This document shows, in pieces, positions 60,101-64,000 of a stretch of DNA of 64,000 nucleotides. The DNA comes from Paralichthys olivaceus (taxonomy: Eukaryota > Chordata > Actinopteri > Pleuronectiformes > Paralichthyidae): NCBI RefSeq assembly GCF_024713975.1, contig NC_091106.1, positions 12,069,001-12,133,000 on the forward strand, in the 5' to 3' direction. A model generated the notes under the pieces. It had not been told where the DNA came from. It did not search any database and was given only the letters and a program-made list of their open reading frames with translations. The position numbers and the translations under genes are program-made. The stretch's first letter is position 1, and each line of letters starts with the position of its first letter.

Positions 60101-62689
60101 TGTGATCGCTGTGAGGATAATCTTTAACACACATGCTGTCTCGAAGGGAAGCTCTGGAAAGTTGGCTCTGAGTGGACCGGCCTTCCTGAAGAAACTGTGA
60201 GGTAGGCTGCTATTTTTATCAGGGCTTTAGAAAAAAAATTTGTATGTGGTTGTTTTTTTCTCTTGGCACATGACTACGATGGGAATGAAGTGTTTTGATG
60301 CTTTTCTTTACATAAGAGCAAGATTTTTGATTTGTGATATATTGCTGTGATCCTGCAGAACATCTTAGTCATGATTCTCTTTCAATTATTCACCATCAAG
60401 TGTCGGTGCTTCCACCTTCCCTGGGTATAAAAGCCTCTGTCATGAATGCTTCTTTCAGGGGCGATGATAAGGTGCTATACGCTCCGCACCACGACTCTCA
60501 TGTTGTTACAGTTCAGTTAAAATCCATGATGTAGAAATTGAAGACGGATGGAGGATGAAAAGTGATTTAATCTGGTTCCTGTTTTCTTTCTCCCACTTTG
60601 TTTTCAGTATATATCTGAGAGCTTAAAATCCTCTTTCATGCAATGCCGAAACCTGTGCTCCATAAAGTGCTGCTTTTCACATCTGTTTCTTTCTTAGCGC
60701 ACAAGAAAGGAGAATAGTCCCTTTCTTTTATGCGCAATGCTTTCCAGTGCAGGAACATGTTTGCCCTGTTTGATTTTTATTTAATATTTTGAAGCATCCA
60801 TCATCTGCTTGCTCTCCAAAACCCTTGTGTGTAAAATATATTGTTCTCGGGAGACAAACTAGCGCAGAGACATCCTTTTTCCTGTCAGGGCGAATCTGTT
60901 TGCGTAATCTACACAAACGTATCGTACGTTTGCAGGGTTTAATCTCCAAAAAGTTGTTTGTGTAGTTGTTTCTATTTGTCAGATTACATCAATTTCTGAG
61001 GTTTGGAATCATGAAAAATCAGTTTGTACTGTTGTGATACATATATCCAACATTTGATTTGAGTAAAACACCATAATCTGACAGAGAGTCTTGAAAATCC
61101 TTCATCCTGTGGAGACGCTCTAAAAACAGTGGACTCTACATCAACAATTCTGCTCATGTAGGTAACTTAGTAAGATCCAATCACATTAAAAGTAATCTGA
61201 TCAATTATACCATATAAAAGCTTCACCTATTCGTGTTTGCTTGAACCCACACCCGACATTTAATATCTCTCTGGTTCAAAAACGCTATTTTTCTTTTTCT
61301 CACAAACGTCAGATAAACCGTTTCAAACTCTTACTTTTATTTGCCAAATGTCAAATCTTCCTCGACGCGAAACCTCACCTCAAACTTGAAAGATTCGGCT
61401 CATCTGTGTTGCATTGATTCCAAAAAGCAGGAAAGCCCCCGAAGGCCAGATCTTTGACGTGACCCTCCGCAGCTGGTATTTGTCAAGATAAACTGTAGCT
61501 GCCGAGTTAAATCTTAAAAAGGCCGGTTAGGGTTAAGTGATTGATGCAATTATCATTGATTTTAGAAGAAACATTGAGAAGGCATGTGTTTCCTTGAAAA
61601 GTCAAGAGACATCAAATATAAATGATGAATTACATTTGTTATGAATGTAACAACAAGAGATTTCTCAACCTTGCACTGTGATAGGGGATTATCAGATATA
61701 ATTGGTTGCATAACATTTATTTAAAAGGTTATGAATACAGTACACATACTCAACCTTGTGCTCTATGGAAGCAGACTGATTAAAGAAATAATTTGCTCTA
61801 ATTTTGTGCTCCTGCAAAATGTTCTTGTGTGTTTAGAGCAAGGATTTACAGCCATCTGAAAATAATTTAAACCACTAAATCCGTGTCATTATTCCAAATG
61901 AATGAACTTTTTTCTTTTAATTTTCAGGAAACTACAGCAGAAAAGAAAACCACTTTATCCATTTTTGGCAATAATCAGTATGTGAAATGCCAAATAAAAG
62001 CATGAAAATGAGGTTTAAAAGTTCTGTTCTTTAAAAAAGTTTTTCTGCACCTCAGAGAGGCATGAATATGTAATAAAAGGTAATACGCTGAAAGGCTTTT
62101 TAAAATGTTCGGATAAACATCAACCTTGAAGTGAAGTTTTTTCAGGGCCGATCATATGAGTCGCCCACCCCCCCCGGGAACGAGGTAGGGGTCTCTCATC
62201 ACGGAGCAGTTTAGCGCGGTGAGATGGTTGAGTGCTAGGACTTCATTAAGCCCCTCTATTGTTAACATCTGGGTTCAGAAGAATGGTTCTTTCTCTGGTT
62301 AATGTTGCCCGGCCTTAACAAGGGATTTTATTACACCATGCAGTTGACATTGGCAGCAGTGGCACGTCTGGCAATCGAAACCTCCTCCACTGTTCAGGTC
62401 ACAGGAGATCAATCAAAGCAACGCGTTTCCCTGAAGCGTTCAGTTCTCACCAGAGCAGGGAGGTGAATGTGCATCTAATCTCGTTGGGGAATCAAGATAA
62501 CTAAGATTGTTTCGAAATGATTCCCCAGTGAAAAAAGCACTCAGTCTTCACAAATCATTAGTGCAAACATTTCTTTCTTTCTTTCATTACGCCCTGCACA
62601 TATATGCATTCCAGTTTTGTTTCATGCACACAGTATATTTATCCACTACTATCCCAGTCCATTGTGAAGCATCTCTCATATCGCTCTAT

Positions 62690-62985
62690 TTACCATTTTG
62701 CTTCCTCTCTCCCTCACTCCCTCACCCATCCCTCTCTGTTTTGATCCCCCTCCCTGCTCGGGAGGTGGCTGCCATGGCAACTGCTGAATCATCCTCCATC
62801 ACCAACAGTAGCCGCTCCCTCTAATTCCACCTCCTCGTGCAGCGAGGCCCTCCATCTTCTGGGCCTGCATTAGCAAATTGACCGCACGCTTCAATTTACC
62901 CATATTAGCTGCAGCGGTCTGTGCAGGTCAGTCTCAGAGGAGTCTCGGGGGTGCAGCAGCAGTCGGCTGAACAGCAGCTATTCGG
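62690..62985 (+). promoter_or_regulatory. hmgcll1: hmgcll1 promoter and 5' UTR
   Basis: A pyrimidine-rich run (ctcactccctcaccc) is followed by gctgccatggcaac (62768-62781), one mismatch from the palindromic RFX X-box GTTGCCATGGCAAC, then tgctgaatca, which resembles a MAF-type half site. A moderately GC-rich leader runs to the ATG at 62986. There is no TATA box. The transcription start is not visible. Confidence 0.4.
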
Positions 62986-63081
62986 ATGGGTAACGTACCC
63001 ACTACCGTGAAGCACTGCTTGAGCTACGAGCAACTGGTCCAGGACTACCCATGGCTGAGGCGCTGGCTGCAGGAGGAGAAG
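62986..63081 (+). CDS. hmgcll1: 3-hydroxymethyl-3-methylglutaryl-CoA lyase-like 1, exon 1 (partial gene)
   Basis: The first 32 codons, ending at a donor (aag|gtgggc) in phase 0; the rest of the gene is beyond the window. The start MGNVPTTVKHCLSYEQL matches the N-terminus of HMGCLL1 and includes the Gly2 N-myristoylation signal that puts this lyase on cytosolic membranes, unlike mitochondrial HMGCL. The enzyme cleaves HMG-CoA to acetoacetate and acetyl-CoA in ketone-body and leucine metabolism. The catalytic barrel is not in this window. Position after bmp5 on the same strand fits vertebrate synteny and supports the call. Confidence 0.85.
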
Positions 63082-64000
63082 GTGGGCGTCCGTTTTTTCT
63101 TGTTTCTAATCTGCTGCACATGCTCTGCCGCATGACTCTCTCATGACAGAGAGGCTGCACAGAGGCCGGCTGATGACGGCACTAACGCTGCGTGCTGCTT
63201 ATGTAACAGTCAACTGAAATTCTGCTCTGTGATATTTACATTCAATCAAACCAGCTAAGAAGCTCTACATTATGTAACTTCACAGCATCTTGTAGCTCCT
63301 TGTTTTGGTTTTGTGGCCTGCACATTTCTTGAATGGTTGAGTCTGATCATCTGCTCTAATAAATCCCCTGTGGGGGTTTTCAACTGTTACAGGGGTTGTA
63401 AAGACCAAGCACTCAAATATTTAAAATGCAGTATCATTGACAGAATGCACTTAATGTAAGTAGTATTAGCAGAAGTCCTGTATTACTAATGAATTCACTT
63501 GTAATGGAAGCAGCATTTCATTGTTGTGCTGTATTTCTCTACAAGTTAAAGTTCCATCTGTAAATGCATGTTTCATTGTCTACCTCATTCTGAATGTCTG
63601 GTGCTGAATCTCTCTTATCTTATTTCTCTTTTATGGTGAAGTAAATTCAAAAATGTACATTGATGTCACCACCACTCAGTTTTTTTTTTACCACCGCCTC
63701 GGAAGTTCTGCTTTCACCCCAGTTAGTTTGTTGGATTATACAGAAAACCACAAAACCAATTTCAGAGTGGATGGTTGGGGCCTGGGGCTAAGAGCAACCC
63801 ATTAAACTAGGATTACTACCTCACTACCTGTGAGGATTAAAATGCACAGGGCCAGGATGGAGTTTTTTACTTTTTTCACCACACCAACAGCATGTTCAAC
63901 TTTTTAGTTTATTTTTCATTTCCTGTGTTTTTCTACTACAAGAACAATCATGTGTATGATCGTACAGCCCTGGCAGAGGTATGCACTTTCCTGAGAGCCG
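63082..64000 (+). other. hmgcll1: hmgcll1 intron 1 (partial)
   Basis: AT-rich intron sequence. The only coding-like item is a 36-nt open stretch at 63943-63978 between an AG and a gtatgc donor, phase-compatible with exon 1 (see findings). Nothing else is recognised. Confidence 0.5.

Larger units (their letters stand above)
53863..62689. other. bmp5 3' UTR and downstream non-coding region
   Basis: No gene is supported. Apart from the repeats at 54375-54470 and 56914-57132, the interval is largely free of recognisable repeats. Stretches of balanced, non-repetitive sequence (about 55720-56165, 57720-57985, 62140-62420) stand out from AT-rich DNA and are the best enhancer candidates. Mammalian Bmp5 is controlled by large distal elements, including 3' ones. 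The part at 58600-59400 is AT-rich and empty as far as I can see. Confidence 0.5.

Overview
This is a vertebrate, almost certainly teleost (probably percomorph) genomic window. It carries intron-rich genes with GT-AG splicing, collagen exons built on 54-, 45-, 36- and 72-nt units, and several fish-type dispersed repeats. All genes I can support lie on the + strand: (1) a FACIT collagen resembling alpha-1(IX), 1012-14099, 26 coding exons, 765 aa; (2) col21a1, 24776-41402, 28 coding exons, 959 aa; (3) bmp5, 43962-53862, 7 coding exons, 461 aa; (4) the first coding exon of hmgcll1, 62986-63081, which runs off the right edge. I built each model exon by exon. Every junction keeps phase, each of the three complete models sums to a multiple of three with one terminal stop, and lengths match the family where I know them (human COL21A1 957 aa, human BMP5 454 aa).

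Layout: 1-1.0 kb holds possible 5' sequence of the first collagen. 1.0-14.1 kb is the collagen IX-like gene. 14.1-24.8 kb is a non-coding interval with old repeats and a candidate 5' UTR exon for col21a1. 24.8-41.4 kb is col21a1. 41.4-44 kb is a short spacer with microsatellite and hairpin DNA plus the bmp5 leader. 44-53.9 kb is bmp5. 53.9-63 kb is a long, mostly repeat-poor downstream region where I would look for bmp5 enhancers. 63 kb to the end is hmgcll1 exon 1 and its first intron.

COL21A1, BMP5 and HMGCLL1 are consecutive and same-strand in human (6p12.1), so this is a deeply conserved block. As far as I recall, human has no second FACIT collagen directly beyond COL21A1, so the collagen IX-like gene is the distinctive part. 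The two collagens are probably old tandem paralogues: both end in a 33-nt exon, a 147-nt exon, an NC2 segment with a cysteine pair, a COL1 block with a conserved imperfection, and a two-cysteine tail. Both would act in extracellular matrix, and bmp5 is a skeletal and cartilage morphogen. Shared biology is plausible, but shared regulation is inference.

I found no CRISPR array, rRNA, tRNA or bacterial-type operon. The clearest oddities are four glycine replacements in the collagen IX-like triple helix, a GC-AG intron in bmp5, a (TG)12 tract 16 nt upstream of a collagen splice acceptor, a hAT-type MITE with an exact 8-bp target duplication, and a possible in-frame 36-nt cassette exon in hmgcll1.
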